NCBI RefSeq assembly: GCF_016908315.1 | Contig: NZ_JAFBDQ010000003.1 | Coordinates: forward strand, 186,001-250,000 | DNA length: 64,000 bases | Reading direction: 5' to 3' | DNA from: Halanaerobacter jeridensis | GTDB lineage: Bacteria > Bacillota > Halanaerobiia > Halobacteroidales > Halobacteroidaceae | Part shown: in pieces, positions 9,292 to 17,225 of the stretch | Position numbering within the stretch: position 1 is the stretch's first letter | How the letters are laid out: each line of letters begins with the position of its first letter | Made by a program: the position numbers and the translations under genes | Notes under the pieces: generated by a model | What the model was told of the DNA's origin: nothing | Database searches by the model: none | What the model saw: only the letters and a program-made list of their open reading frames with translations

Positions 9292-10017
9292 TTATTCTAA
9301 AAGTACTTCATATTTGTACTCATCACTTCTGTAAATTGATTTAGTATACTCAATTATATCATCATTAGATAGGTAAGTAGTTCGTCTAAATAATAAAGCT
9401 AATGACTCTTTAGGTAAACTAAGCAAATCACTTTCTTCATTTGTTAATACAGTTGGTTCTATAGTTTGACGCGCATGGTCTAATTGATAATTATATCTTT
9501 CTTCAAAAATATTATAGAGAGAACTCCCAGCTAAAACATCCTCAGTCAAATCAGGGCATAATTCGCAAGGAACCCAAACGTTTTCTATAGCTAACGGAAC
9601 ATCATCAACAATTCTTAATCTCTTAATAGCAATTGCCTTCTCTGATTGTAGATGTTCTCTTATTTCTTTAGTTACCTCTTTAATAGTAAATGATAAGATT
9701 TTACTTTCTGTTTCAAAATCTTTATTCTGCATTTCTTCAGTGAAACCATGTAGTTCAGATAATTGCTGTTTAAATTTAGCTTCAGCTTCTTCAACAAAAG
9801 TACCCCTACCTTGCTCTCTATACAGCAATCCCTCATTAACTAATTCATTAACCGCCCTCCGAGCTGTCATCCGACTAATATCATGAATCTCACACAATTC
9901 TCTTTCGGTAGGTATTTTTTCCCCTGCTCTTAAAACATTATTATTTATCATTTCTTTTAGTATTTCTTTCAATTGATAATATATTGGGACTGGCTTATCT
10001 TTTGATATTTTTTTCAA
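9292..10017 (-). CDS. GntR/HutC family transcriptional regulator (NagR/YvoA-like)
   Basis: A winged-helix GntR DNA-binding domain occupies residues ~10-75 (PIYYQLKEILKEMI, GEKIPTERELCEIHDISRMT, RREQGRGTFV-type wing) and a UTRA ligand domain follows (~90-241). Relatives such as YvoA/NagR and DasR bind glucosamine-6-phosphate or N-acetylglucosamine-6-phosphate and repress amino-sugar genes. I start at TTG 10017, preceded by GGAGGGGG, rather than an in-frame TTG five codons up that overlaps this ribosome site. It is the first gene of the nag operon and a NagR-like palindrome sits at its own transcription start, implying autoregulation. Confidence 0.9.
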   Translation of the reverse strand: MKKISKDKPVPIYYQLKEILKEMINNNVLRAGEKIPTERELCEIHDISRMTARRAVNELVNEGLLYREQGRGTFVEEAEAKFKQQLSELHGFTEEMQNKDFETESKILSFTIKEVTKEIREHLQSEKAIAIKRLRIVDDVPLAIENVWVPCELCPDLTEDVLAGSSLYNIFEERYNYQLDHARQTIEPTVLTNEESDLLSLPKESLALLFRRTTYLSNDDIIEYTKSIYRSDEYKYEVLLE

Positions 10018-10062
10018 TTTTTCCCCCTCCAATCTGAATTAAACTTATTAACATGTCGATAT

Positions 10063-10077
10063 ATTGTATATACCAAT
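10063..10077. promoter_or_regulatory. Putative NagR/YvoA-type operator
   Basis: ATTGTATATACCAAT is a near-palindrome with TTG..CAA ends. It resembles the GGTNNAGACC/TTGGTATAGACAA type sites of DasR and YvoA. It lies just downstream of the -10 box, covering the expected start of transcription. Confidence 0.6.
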
Positions 10078-10080
10078 TTT

Positions 10081-10110
10081 ATTATACTAAAAATTGCGGT
10101 CTACTGTCAA
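10081..10110 (-). promoter_or_regulatory. Sigma-A promoter of the GntR-nagB operon
   Basis: TTGACA (10105-10110), 18-bp spacer, TATAAT (10081-10086), both hexamers perfect. Confidence 0.8.
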
Positions 10111-10130
10111 CCGAAATAGCAGAAATTAAT

Positions 10131-10156
10131 TAGAGGAGAGGATATCCTCTCCTCTA
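10131..10156 (-). terminator. asnS terminator
   Basis: Perfect 26-nt palindrome built on TAGAGGAGAGGAT and its complement, 18 bp after the asnS stop. The T tract after it is only moderate. Confidence 0.65.
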
Positions 10157-10174
10157 TAATATAATCATATTGAT

Positions 10175-11572
10175 TTAAAATTCTGCATTACCTGGAGTAC
10201 GAGGGAAAGAAATTATATCTCTAATATTACTAACCCCCGACATGTACATTAAAATTCGCTCAAATCCTAATCCAAATCCAGAATGAGGTACTGTTCCATA
10301 TTTCCTTAAGTCAAGGAACCATTGATACTGTTCTTGTTCCAATCCAAATTCATCAATTAAATCTACTAAAACATCATAACGTTCTTCTCTTTGACTACCG
10401 CCGACTATTTCTCCTACACCAGGCACTAAGCAATCAACAGCTCGCACAGTTTTTCCATCTTCATTCAATCGCATATAGAATGCTTTAATATCTAATGGAT
10501 AATCAGTCACCATTACCGGTTTAGCAAAATGATCTTCAGCTAAATATCTCTCATGTTCAGTTTGTAAGTCAATACCCCACTCAACTTCAAATTCAAAATC
10601 TTTATCTGCTGCTTCTAAAATATCAATTGCCTCAGTATAAGTAATACGAGCAAATTCAACTTCTACTAATTCTTCTAACTTAGCAATCTTATCTTCTTCA
10701 GCTACATGCTGATTAAAGAATTCTAATTCTTCTTTACATTCTTCTAAAGCATATTGGAATAGATACTGCAAGAATTCTTCTATGATCTGCATATTATCTT
10801 CTAAATTACAAAATGCCATTTCGGGTTCAATCATCCAGAATTCAGCAGCATGACGTCTGGTATTTGAATTTTCAGCTCTAAAAGTTGGCCCAAATGTATA
10901 AACATCACCTAATCCACAAGCTAAAACTTCTGCTTCTAACTGTCCACTAACTGTTAAACCAGTCTCTTCAGCAAAAAAGTCTTGTTCAAAATCTGCTTGC
11001 CCTGCTTCAGTAACTGGCACATCAGCTAAGTCAAAGTTAGTAACAGTAAATAATTCTCCTGCTCCTTCTGTATCATTAGCAGTAATAATCGGCGTATGTA
11101 CATAACTGAAATCTCGTTCTTGAAAAAATTGATGCACAGCATAAGACATCTTACTTCTAAAACGATTAATTACACCAAAAGTAGTTGTCCGCGGTCGCAA
11201 ATGAGCAATTTCTCTTAAGAACTCATTAGAATGTTCTTTCTTTTGTAATGGATAATCAGCAGGACAATCTCCAATAATACTTAATTCCTCAGCTTTCATT
11301 TCTACACTTTGTTCTCGCCCTTCTACTGCTTCTAAATAACCATTAATTCTTACACTAGTATCTGGATTTATATCTTCTAATTCTTCAAATTCAGCTGGAT
11401 TTAAAATTACAACTTGTAAATTCTCTACTGTACTGCCGTCATTCAACTCAAGAAAAGCAATATTTTTAGAACCACGCTTGGTTTTCACCCACCCCATCAC
11501 AGTTACATCTTCTTTATCTTCTACTTCTAATTGTAATGCATTTTTAATCTTAGTTTTATCAAAATAAGTCAT
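10175..11572 (-). CDS. asnS: Asparaginyl-tRNA synthetase
   Basis: This class IIb aminoacyl-tRNA synthetase charges tRNA-Asn. It has an N-terminal OB-fold anticodon domain (~18-100, VTVMGWVKTKRGSKNIAFLELNDG), then class II motifs: motif 1 around FRSKMSYAVHQFFQERDF, motif 2 TFGPTFRAENSNTRRHAAEF, motif 3 GFGLGFERILMYMSGVSNIRD. The 465-residue length is standard for AsnRS, and the ELNDGS and GAGELF contexts fit AsnRS rather than AspRS. It follows the secreted protein gene at 11619-12182 by 46 bp, and GGGGGTAAAAAA precedes the ATG. Confidence 0.96.
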   Translation of the reverse strand: MTYFDKTKIKNALQLEVEDKEDVTVMGWVKTKRGSKNIAFLELNDGSTVENLQVVILNPAEFEELEDINPDTSVRINGYLEAVEGREQSVEMKAEELSIIGDCPADYPLQKKEHSNEFLREIAHLRPRTTTFGVINRFRSKMSYAVHQFFQERDFSYVHTPIITANDTEGAGELFTVTNFDLADVPVTEAGQADFEQDFFAEETGLTVSGQLEAEVLACGLGDVYTFGPTFRAENSNTRRHAAEFWMIEPEMAFCNLEDNMQIIEEFLQYLFQYALEECKEELEFFNQHVAEEDKIAKLEELVEVEFARITYTEAIDILEAADKDFEFEVEWGIDLQTEHERYLAEDHFAKPVMVTDYPLDIKAFYMRLNEDGKTVRAVDCLVPGVGEIVGGSQREERYDVLVDLIDEFGLEQEQYQWFLDLRKYGTVPHSGFGLGFERILMYMSGVSNIRDIISFPRTPGNAEF

Positions 11573-11618
11573 TTTTTTACCCCCATCATTAAAAATTCAA
11601 AATCAATATTATTTTACG

Positions 11619-12182
11619 CTAAAAATCTATTTTGATTCCATAATGTACTCCTTCAGCAGTTTCATAATCTTCATGAGTAGCTATCTTATAGCCAAGCACT
11701 CCCATAATCCCTTGACCAAAGCGACCACAAAATCCTACTTCAGCATCAATAATCATAGCTGAACTATTAATTATATCTGCTTCAAAATATACTTCTCGCT
11801 CTCTATCAATCTTTCTTTCAATTACAACTCCTGCTTTTAAACCACTAGAATCTTCTTCCCAGTAGTCCCCTGTAACAGCACCTATTTTAGCTGCATAATT
11901 AAAATTTTTATTTCTTTCTTGTAAGTTCTGAGGAATAAACTGATATTCAACTTCAATCCCACTAGCATTATCCCCACTAAAAATATCAGCCGCAAAACCT
12001 GAATATTGGTCTTGCCCATAACCTACACTCACTAAAGTAATATCAGATACAGCAGAACGAGGACTAAAATTGCTAAATTTAACATTATAATTCCCCTGAC
12101 CAATACTCAAAGTCGAAGCAGCAACAGTACCACTCATTAGTATAATTAAACACATAGTTACTAGTATAATTCTCTTGTTCAT
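11619..12182 (-). CDS. Secreted beta-rich protein, probable outer-membrane barrel
   Basis: This 187-residue protein starts with a signal peptide (MNKRIILVTMCLIILMSGTV then AAS). The rest is alternating beta-strand sequence ending ...HYGIKIDF, with a C-terminal Phe typical of barrels inserted by the BAM machinery. I start at ATG 12182 behind GAGGGGGAT instead of an upstream in-frame start whose extra 15 residues precede the signal peptide. I do not recognise a named family. It is divergent from another barrel-like gene at 12388, and the two share a 205-bp control region and a similar N-terminal mature motif (S-x-G-Q-G-N-Y-x-x-K against T-G-K-G-Q-R-T-F-K). Confidence 0.65.
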   Translation of the reverse strand: MNKRIILVTMCLIILMSGTVAASTLSIGQGNYNVKFSNFSPRSAVSDITLVSVGYGQDQYSGFAADIFSGDNASGIEVEYQFIPQNLQERNKNFNYAAKIGAVTGDYWEEDSSGLKAGVVIERKIDREREVYFEADIINSSAMIIDAEVGFCGRFGQGIMGVLGYKIATHEDYETAEGVHYGIKIDF

Positions 12183-12296
12183 TAAAAATATCCCCCTCAT
12201 TCTATTATTTATTAATTTTGACTCCAACTAAATGTATTCTTGATAATTTCCCGTTTTCCTTCTTCAAACGACAATTATTGCAATTATAAAAAGGAA

Positions 12297-12335
12297 ATTA
12301 ATCTCTAATCTAGAATAGTATAAATTGAGATTAAT
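12297..12335. promoter_or_regulatory. Inverted repeat in the divergent barrel-gene control region
   Basis: Perfect 9-bp arms ATTAATCTC / GAGATTAAT separated by 21 bp that include TAGTATAAAT, a plausible plus-strand -10 box. It could be an operator for one or both barrel genes. It is AT-rich, so chance is not excluded. Confidence 0.4.
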
Positions 12336-12387
12336 AAAAGATTTTTTATCATCTACTTAAATTTTTAGACAGAAAGGAGTTCAATAA

Positions 12388-13083
12388 ATGAAAAGAAAAT
12401 TACTAATACTTGTTATTTCACTAAGCTTAATCGGAATATTATCTCTACCAGCAGATGCTACATTTACTACAGGTAAAGGTCAACGTACTTTTAAAATCGA
12501 AAGTTTCCGGGTAACCCCTAAAATTCAACTTAGGGGCTTTTTAATTGGATTTGGGATTGATAATCAATCTTCATTCAATATTAAAATAACTCAAGCTAGT
12601 GAAGATGAAGAAGAGACCAAACCCAAAATGAACTTTATTATACCTAGTTATGAAGATATTGATGAATCTTATACTAAATTTTCATTGCGAGGTCCAGTAG
12701 TAGATTTAACTTATCAGTATATTCCTAAGAACCGTTTTTTCGTAACTCCTAATTCTTTAAATGCTCTCGAAGTGGGCCTAAAAAGATATACAGGCGAAGT
12801 ATATGACACTCGTAATGATTCTAATACAGTAATTCAAAATGTAGATAAAACTTATTTAATACTAGGTCTTTTAAGTCGTTCACGTTGGGAAAATTATAAT
12901 CTCTTCTCTGATTTCAAATTCTCTTATGACCTGCAAGAAGTCGGCGGCTGGCTATTTGACAGCCAAGTAGGATTAGAGTATAAATTTAAAGAAAACATTC
13001 GCTTACAGTTAAGTTATAAAGCCATAGCATCTACAGCTGATTCAGAACAAGGAATTAATCTCGGCGTAAGAATCCATTATTAG
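12388..13083 (+). CDS. Secreted beta-rich protein, probable outer-membrane barrel
   Basis: This 231-residue protein begins with a signal peptide (MKRKLLILVISLSLIGILSL, cleavage after ADA). Its amphipathic beta strands include LQLSYKAIAST and end in NLGVRIHY, with an aromatic last residue. The ATG is preceded by AAAGGAG. No named family is recognised. It has a single-gene layout, with a strong terminator shared with murC downstream. Together with the divergent 187-residue neighbour it is probably an envelope component; the similar mature N termini suggest the two are distant paralogues. Confidence 0.6.
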   Translation: MKRKLLILVISLSLIGILSLPADATFTTGKGQRTFKIESFRVTPKIQLRGFLIGFGIDNQSSFNIKITQASEDEEETKPKMNFIIPSYEDIDESYTKFSLRGPVVDLTYQYIPKNRFFVTPNSLNALEVGLKRYTGEVYDTRNDSNTVIQNVDKTYLILGLLSRSRWENYNLFSDFKFSYDLQEVGGWLFDSQVGLEYKFKENIRLQLSYKAIASTADSEQGINLGVRIHY

Positions 13084-13123
13084 AAAGTAGGCAACTAACG
13101 AAAAAATCAGCATACAGATTATT

Positions 13124-13150
13124 AAAGCACCGGAATTACTCCGGTGCTTT
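13124..13150. terminator. Bidirectional terminator between barrel gene and murC
   Basis: Stem AAAGCACCGG / CCGGTGCTTT, followed by ATTTTTATT on the plus strand. It serves two converging genes. Confidence 0.85.
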
Positions 13151-13154
13151 ATTT

Positions 13155-14528
13155 TTATTCTAATTTTTGCACCCATTCTCTGCCCCACTGGTCAATATCT
13201 CCTGCTCCTAAAAATAAATATATAACTCCTTGCTCACTTTTATAATCGTTTAACCACTCCTCTAACTCAGGATAGCTATTAAAATAATGAACAGTCTGCT
13301 CACTTATTTCTTGACTTAGTTCTGCTCCCAGTTGTACTAATTCTTCTTCTTCAACCTGCTCACGAACTTTATAAATTCTAAATATAGCCCGTTCAGTAAC
13401 ATCTTGATTTAAAATATTTTCATATTCATCTAATAACCTTTTAGTCCGCAGATATTGATGGGGCTGAAAAACAACCACTTTATCTTTATTACTCTCTATT
13501 TGAGCTAAATTATCTACTACAGCCTTCACTTCACTAGGATGATGAGCATAATCACTGATTATTATTTGTTCTTGATCTTGATAAAGGGTTTCAAATCTTC
13601 TTTTGACCCCCATAAATTTAGCCAAAGCATCTTTCATTTCTTCAAAAGAAAATCCAAAATAGTATCCTACAGCAATTGCCTCTAGAGCATGTTTTATATT
13701 ATATTCCCCTAAAGCCGGAAGTTTAAAGCGATCAATTTCTTCTCCTTCATATTCTAAGGTGAAGAAAGAACTTAACTCCTCTTCCTCAATATCTACCGCA
13801 TTAAAAGTAGCTGCGGAATCATTAACTCCTACTGTATCAACTCGAATATCTAAATCACTTATTATCAAATTCAATTGTTCAATCACTTGGTCATTAGTCA
13901 CTAAATATTCTGTCAGACCAGCCACATACTCCTGATAAGCTGCTAGCATATCATCTAAATCATCATAAATATCAGGGTGATCAAATTCAATATTAGTTAC
14001 TACCCCTACATCAGTTCTATACTTTAAAAAGGAACGTTGATATTCATCGCCCTCTAAGACAAAATAATCACCATCTTTAATAGCAAAATTACTAGCAAAG
14101 TTATTAACAATCCCCCCAATAATAAAGCTTGGTTCTGCTCCCGCTCCATCTAATAGTTGAGCAATCAAAGCTGAAGTGCTGGTCTTACCATGAGTTCCAG
14201 CAGCAGAAATAACTCTGTTGTTGTGAGTAATTAAAGCTAAAGCATCAGAACGATTTAATATATCTAAATTTTTATCTTTAGCAGCCTTTAGTTCAACATT
14301 TTCTTGGGGAATAGCATCCGAAAAAATAACCTTATCTAAATCAGCAGTAATATTACTTTGCTGATGACCAATGGTAATTTCTACTCCTTTAGATTTTAAG
14401 TCTGTTACTAATTCATTTTCTTGCAAATCTGAACCTGTAACTTCATAATTTAAACTCAAAAAATATTTAGCAATTGCTGACATAGCAATTCCGCCTATAC
14501 CAATGATATGAATTTTTTTATTATCCAT
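13155..14528 (-). CDS. murC: UDP-N-acetylmuramate--L-alanine ligase MurC
   Basis: MurC adds the first alanine of the peptidoglycan stem peptide. The N-terminal Rossmann-like domain has IHIIGIGGIAMSAIAKYF, the Mur ligase P-loop is AAGTHGKTSTSALI, and the ADP/Mg region includes FEFDHPD-type residues (NIEFDHPDIYDD) and YAHHPSEVKAVV. I start at ATG 14528, 9 nt after GAGGG, giving 457 residues; a GTG three codons up overlaps that ribosome site. The 10-bp gap to the upstream exported-protein gene suggests co-transcription. Confidence 0.93.
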   Translation of the reverse strand: MDNKKIHIIGIGGIAMSAIAKYFLSLNYEVTGSDLQENELVTDLKSKGVEITIGHQQSNITADLDKVIFSDAIPQENVELKAAKDKNLDILNRSDALALITHNNRVISAAGTHGKTSTSALIAQLLDGAGAEPSFIIGGIVNNFASNFAIKDGDYFVLEGDEYQRSFLKYRTDVGVVTNIEFDHPDIYDDLDDMLAAYQEYVAGLTEYLVTNDQVIEQLNLIISDLDIRVDTVGVNDSAATFNAVDIEEEELSSFFTLEYEGEEIDRFKLPALGEYNIKHALEAIAVGYYFGFSFEEMKDALAKFMGVKRRFETLYQDQEQIIISDYAHHPSEVKAVVDNLAQIESNKDKVVVFQPHQYLRTKRLLDEYENILNQDVTERAIFRIYKVREQVEEEELVQLGAELSQEISEQTVHYFNSYPELEEWLNDYKSEQGVIYLFLGAGDIDQWGREWVQKLE

Positions 14529-14546
14529 CAGTAGCACCCTCTTCCC

Positions 14547-16157
14547 TTAATCATCATTAACTGTTTGATAATCATAAACATAAATTTTACTTTGTTCATC
14601 ATTATTAACTAATACTAATAATTCCTGTTTGCCATCTTTATTGATATCTCCACTTGCTAAATCAACTATATCATCAGCTAATTTTTTACTCTGCCAAATC
14701 TGCTGATATTTATTATCCTGCCATTCAAACACTATAATCCTATTATTTTGTTTAGAATAACTATAAATTTCGGGCTTTTGATTAGTATTTAAATTAGCTA
14801 TTACAAATTCAGCTCCTAAAATTTTATCAAGCTGAGCTTTTAACTTATAATCTAGATCATAGATTTTTAATCTATAACCTTTTTCCTCTTGATAACTTGT
14901 TAAAATTAATTCCTTATCTTTATTTTCATCTAAGTTTGATAAATTCACTCTATAACCTTCATTCTGCCCTATTTCAATTTTGAAATCCGTTACAAACTTT
15001 TTTTGCTGCCACAAATTAAATTTTAAAAGTCCTTTATAATCGCGAGTAACAAGATAAGTCTTACCATTTAAATCAGCAATTAATTTAGGGCGATTCCTGT
15101 TAAATTTTTTTAAGACCTGAACCTTATCTTCAGGTGGGTTAACTTTAAATTGAATCGGATAATTATAATTTTCAGCAAATATTTCTACCCCACCTTTTTT
15201 ATCTGTATCTCCTATTACTAAATTATAATCATCATACTTAGTACGTTTATAATTCTCAATTGTATATTCAGAAGTTAATTCACTATCATAATTCATTATT
15301 TCTATTCTAGAACCATGATTGACTACTACTGAGCCATACTTCAAATTTCCCCAAGCCAAGCTGTAACTTGGCCCAGCAAAATCATCAGTCTTAAATAATA
15401 ATCTATATCCAGTATGCTCATTAATGTATTTCTGACGATAATAATTTACTACTTCATCTTTATTAGCAAAAGATATAACTTTTTCAGCAGCAGTTAAAGC
15501 AGTATTCATATAATATAATTCCACTTTTAAAAATATTTTATCACGACCTTCATAAACTTCTCCTGTCACTAAATAATCTCCCTGCTGCTCAATATTATCT
15601 AATTGACGATAATTGGATATATCGACTGAATTAACCCCAAATAATTTCTTCCTAGTTAAATAACTATAAAATTTACCCTCAATATGCTCCGTCAATTCTT
15701 GCAACCTTTTAGAATTACTAAATTGAGCTAATAAAATCTGTACTTGTTCTTTATCATTCATTACCTTATCACCAGCTTTAATCTCATCTTCTTGCAATTT
15801 GTCTGTTATTTTAGCTATAGAATAATGATCTTCAATTTTAGTTATAGAAATTTCTGCTAAAGATTTATTAATTGTACCTAATCTTTCTTGAGTAATAGGG
15901 TCTTTTAATAAATCTATTCTTCTTTTAACTACTAATTTATCTCCGGCAGAAAAATTTCCTTCCTTCCCCTGGTCTAGATATAATTTATCTTTTTCAACTT
16001 TAGCAATATAAGCATTAACAGACTGAATCTCTAAATTATTAAACACCTCAGATAACAATCTGTTGATTTGGGAAGAGAAGTCAACATCTTTACTCACTAC
16101 TGGTGGAGTAATTAACAATAATAAAATTAAAGTCATACTATATATTTTAGACCCCAA
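14547..16157 (-). CDS. Exported protein with FlgT-like N-terminal region and VCBS/FG-GAP-like repeats
   Basis: This 536-residue protein starts at TTG 16157 (after GGAGGAG). A short signal peptide is followed by a region around residues 45-130 (AYIAKVEKDKLYLDQGKEG, FSAGDKLVVKRR) that resembles the FlgT C-terminal/CsgG-associated fold. From ~250 on, blocks such as IADLNGKTYLVTRDYKGLL, NLDENKDKELILTSY and ASGDINKDGKQELLVLVNN look like degenerate FG-GAP/VCBS blades with DxNxDGxxE calcium-type loops. It could be a surface or periplasmic propeller. It precedes murC by 9 bp, and a 47-residue Cys-rich gene lies upstream. Function unknown. Confidence 0.6.
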   Translation of the reverse strand: MGSKIYSMTLILLLLITPPVVSKDVDFSSQINRLLSEVFNNLEIQSVNAYIAKVEKDKLYLDQGKEGNFSAGDKLVVKRRIDLLKDPITQERLGTINKSLAEISITKIEDHYSIAKITDKLQEDEIKAGDKVMNDKEQVQILLAQFSNSKRLQELTEHIEGKFYSYLTRKKLFGVNSVDISNYRQLDNIEQQGDYLVTGEVYEGRDKIFLKVELYYMNTALTAAEKVISFANKDEVVNYYRQKYINEHTGYRLLFKTDDFAGPSYSLAWGNLKYGSVVVNHGSRIEIMNYDSELTSEYTIENYKRTKYDDYNLVIGDTDKKGGVEIFAENYNYPIQFKVNPPEDKVQVLKKFNRNRPKLIADLNGKTYLVTRDYKGLLKFNLWQQKKFVTDFKIEIGQNEGYRVNLSNLDENKDKELILTSYQEEKGYRLKIYDLDYKLKAQLDKILGAEFVIANLNTNQKPEIYSYSKQNNRIIVFEWQDNKYQQIWQSKKLADDIVDLASGDINKDGKQELLVLVNNDEQSKIYVYDYQTVNDD

Positions 16158-16216
16158 AATTTCTCCTCCTCTTATATCATTTTATTAATTAAGCACATTA
16201 TTTATTTCTAGAAGAA

Positions 16217-16360
16217 TCACTTAACTCCTTCATTTTGCTTTTCATTAGTGTTACTTTTCGATTGAAAATATCTACATTTATCAGTTAAGTAAACATGACA
16301 TTGTAATTTCATACAATAAAATCGCTGCTCATTAAAATAAACACAATTTTTACAGACCAT
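16217..16360 (-). CDS. Small cysteine-rich protein (47 residues)
   Basis: This unlisted small gene begins at ATG 16360 after a strong AGGAGGT site and ends at TGA 16217. The 47-residue product has five Cys in the pattern C-x2-C-x9-C-x4-C-x7-C (residues 3, 6, 16, 21, 29) plus a nearby His, followed by a Lys/Asn/Glu tail. This looks like a small zinc or Fe-S knuckle; short proteins starting CxxCxYF are seen in Clostridia, but I cannot name a function. It lies 59 bp upstream of the VCBS-like gene on the same strand and may share its transcript. Confidence 0.7.
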   Translation of the reverse strand: MVCKNCVYFNEQRFYCMKLQCHVYLTDKCRYFQSKSNTNEKQNEGVK

Positions 16361-16556
16361 AACTTAATACCTCCTATTAATCCTATACATATATTATTAT
16401 GTATTAAGAATAATATATTGTGATGTAATAATTTCCTGCTTTTCCTTCCTATAATCCTACAGGATTTGACACTATCTTCAGAGCAGTATATAATTAAAAA
16501 ACAACTATTTAACTAAGAACTATGAAAGATATATAGTCTAGTTTGGAGGAAAAAGA

Positions 16557-17135
16557 ATGAATTATCATACACATTCAGCTTTTGGATTATTATTCACATT
16601 AATCACAGTAAAAATTATAGTTTTATTTGACCTAGTTGATATTTCTTATTTATTAAATGGTTCTTTATTTAACGGCACTCTGATTAAATTCTACTTAGCA
16701 GCAGTAGTTGGTGCACTTATGCCTGACTTGGACCATGCTCAAAGCAAAATGGGGCAATTACTTTGGTTTATCAGTAAACCGCTCAAGTTTTTCGGTATTA
16801 AACATCGTGGATTAACCCACAGTTTAGTAGGTATTGTATTATTCAATTTACTATCTAAACAATTAGTCACTCATAATTGGATTGAAATTACTACCTGGTG
16901 GGGATTGAATATTGGTTATATTAGTCATATTGTTGCAGATATGATGAATGTCCAAGGTCTTCCTTTATTATTTCCTAATGACAAGAGATTTAAATTTCAT
17001 AGCAATATCACTACAAATTCTTGGCAGGAACAATTTTTAGTTTTTATCGTTTCTTTAGCTATAATAATCATCATTCTTCAGGAAAGAAGTTATATTAACT
17101 TAAGTGAGATTATTAATATGATAACGCTTAATTAG
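16557..17135 (+). CDS. YdjM-like membrane-bound metal-dependent hydrolase (DUF457)
   Basis: This 192-residue integral membrane protein has four to five hydrophobic segments and the conserved polar motifs of the YdjM/DUF457 family: NYHTHSAFG near the start, GALMPDLDHAQSKMG, KHRGLTHSLVG and YISHIVADMMN, then a phosphatase-like LLFP block. His and Asp residues in these motifs probably bind metal, and the family is thought to act on lipids. The ATG follows TTGGAGGAA. The ~195 bp before it (16361-16556) holds only the small gene's ribosome site and AT-rich sequence. It is convergent with nrdJ across a shared terminator. Confidence 0.8.
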   Translation: MNYHTHSAFGLLFTLITVKIIVLFDLVDISYLLNGSLFNGTLIKFYLAAVVGALMPDLDHAQSKMGQLLWFISKPLKFFGIKHRGLTHSLVGIVLFNLLSKQLVTHNWIEITTWWGLNIGYISHIVADMMNVQGLPLLFPNDKRFKFHSNITTNSWQEQFLVFIVSLAIIIIILQERSYINLSEIINMITLN

Positions 17136-17186
17136 CTATCAAAAATGAATCTTTAACTTTCAACTAAATATATTTCAAAAAATAAA

Positions 17187-17217
17187 AAAAGAGGAGGGGA
17201 AAATCCCCGCCTCTTTT
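17187..17217. terminator. Bidirectional terminator between the YdjM-like gene and nrdJ
   Basis: A 14-bp stem AAAAGAGGAGGGGA / TCCCCGCCTCTTTT with one mismatch and an AAA loop, with A/T tails on both sides. Confidence 0.85.
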
Positions 17218-17225
17218 ACTATTAG

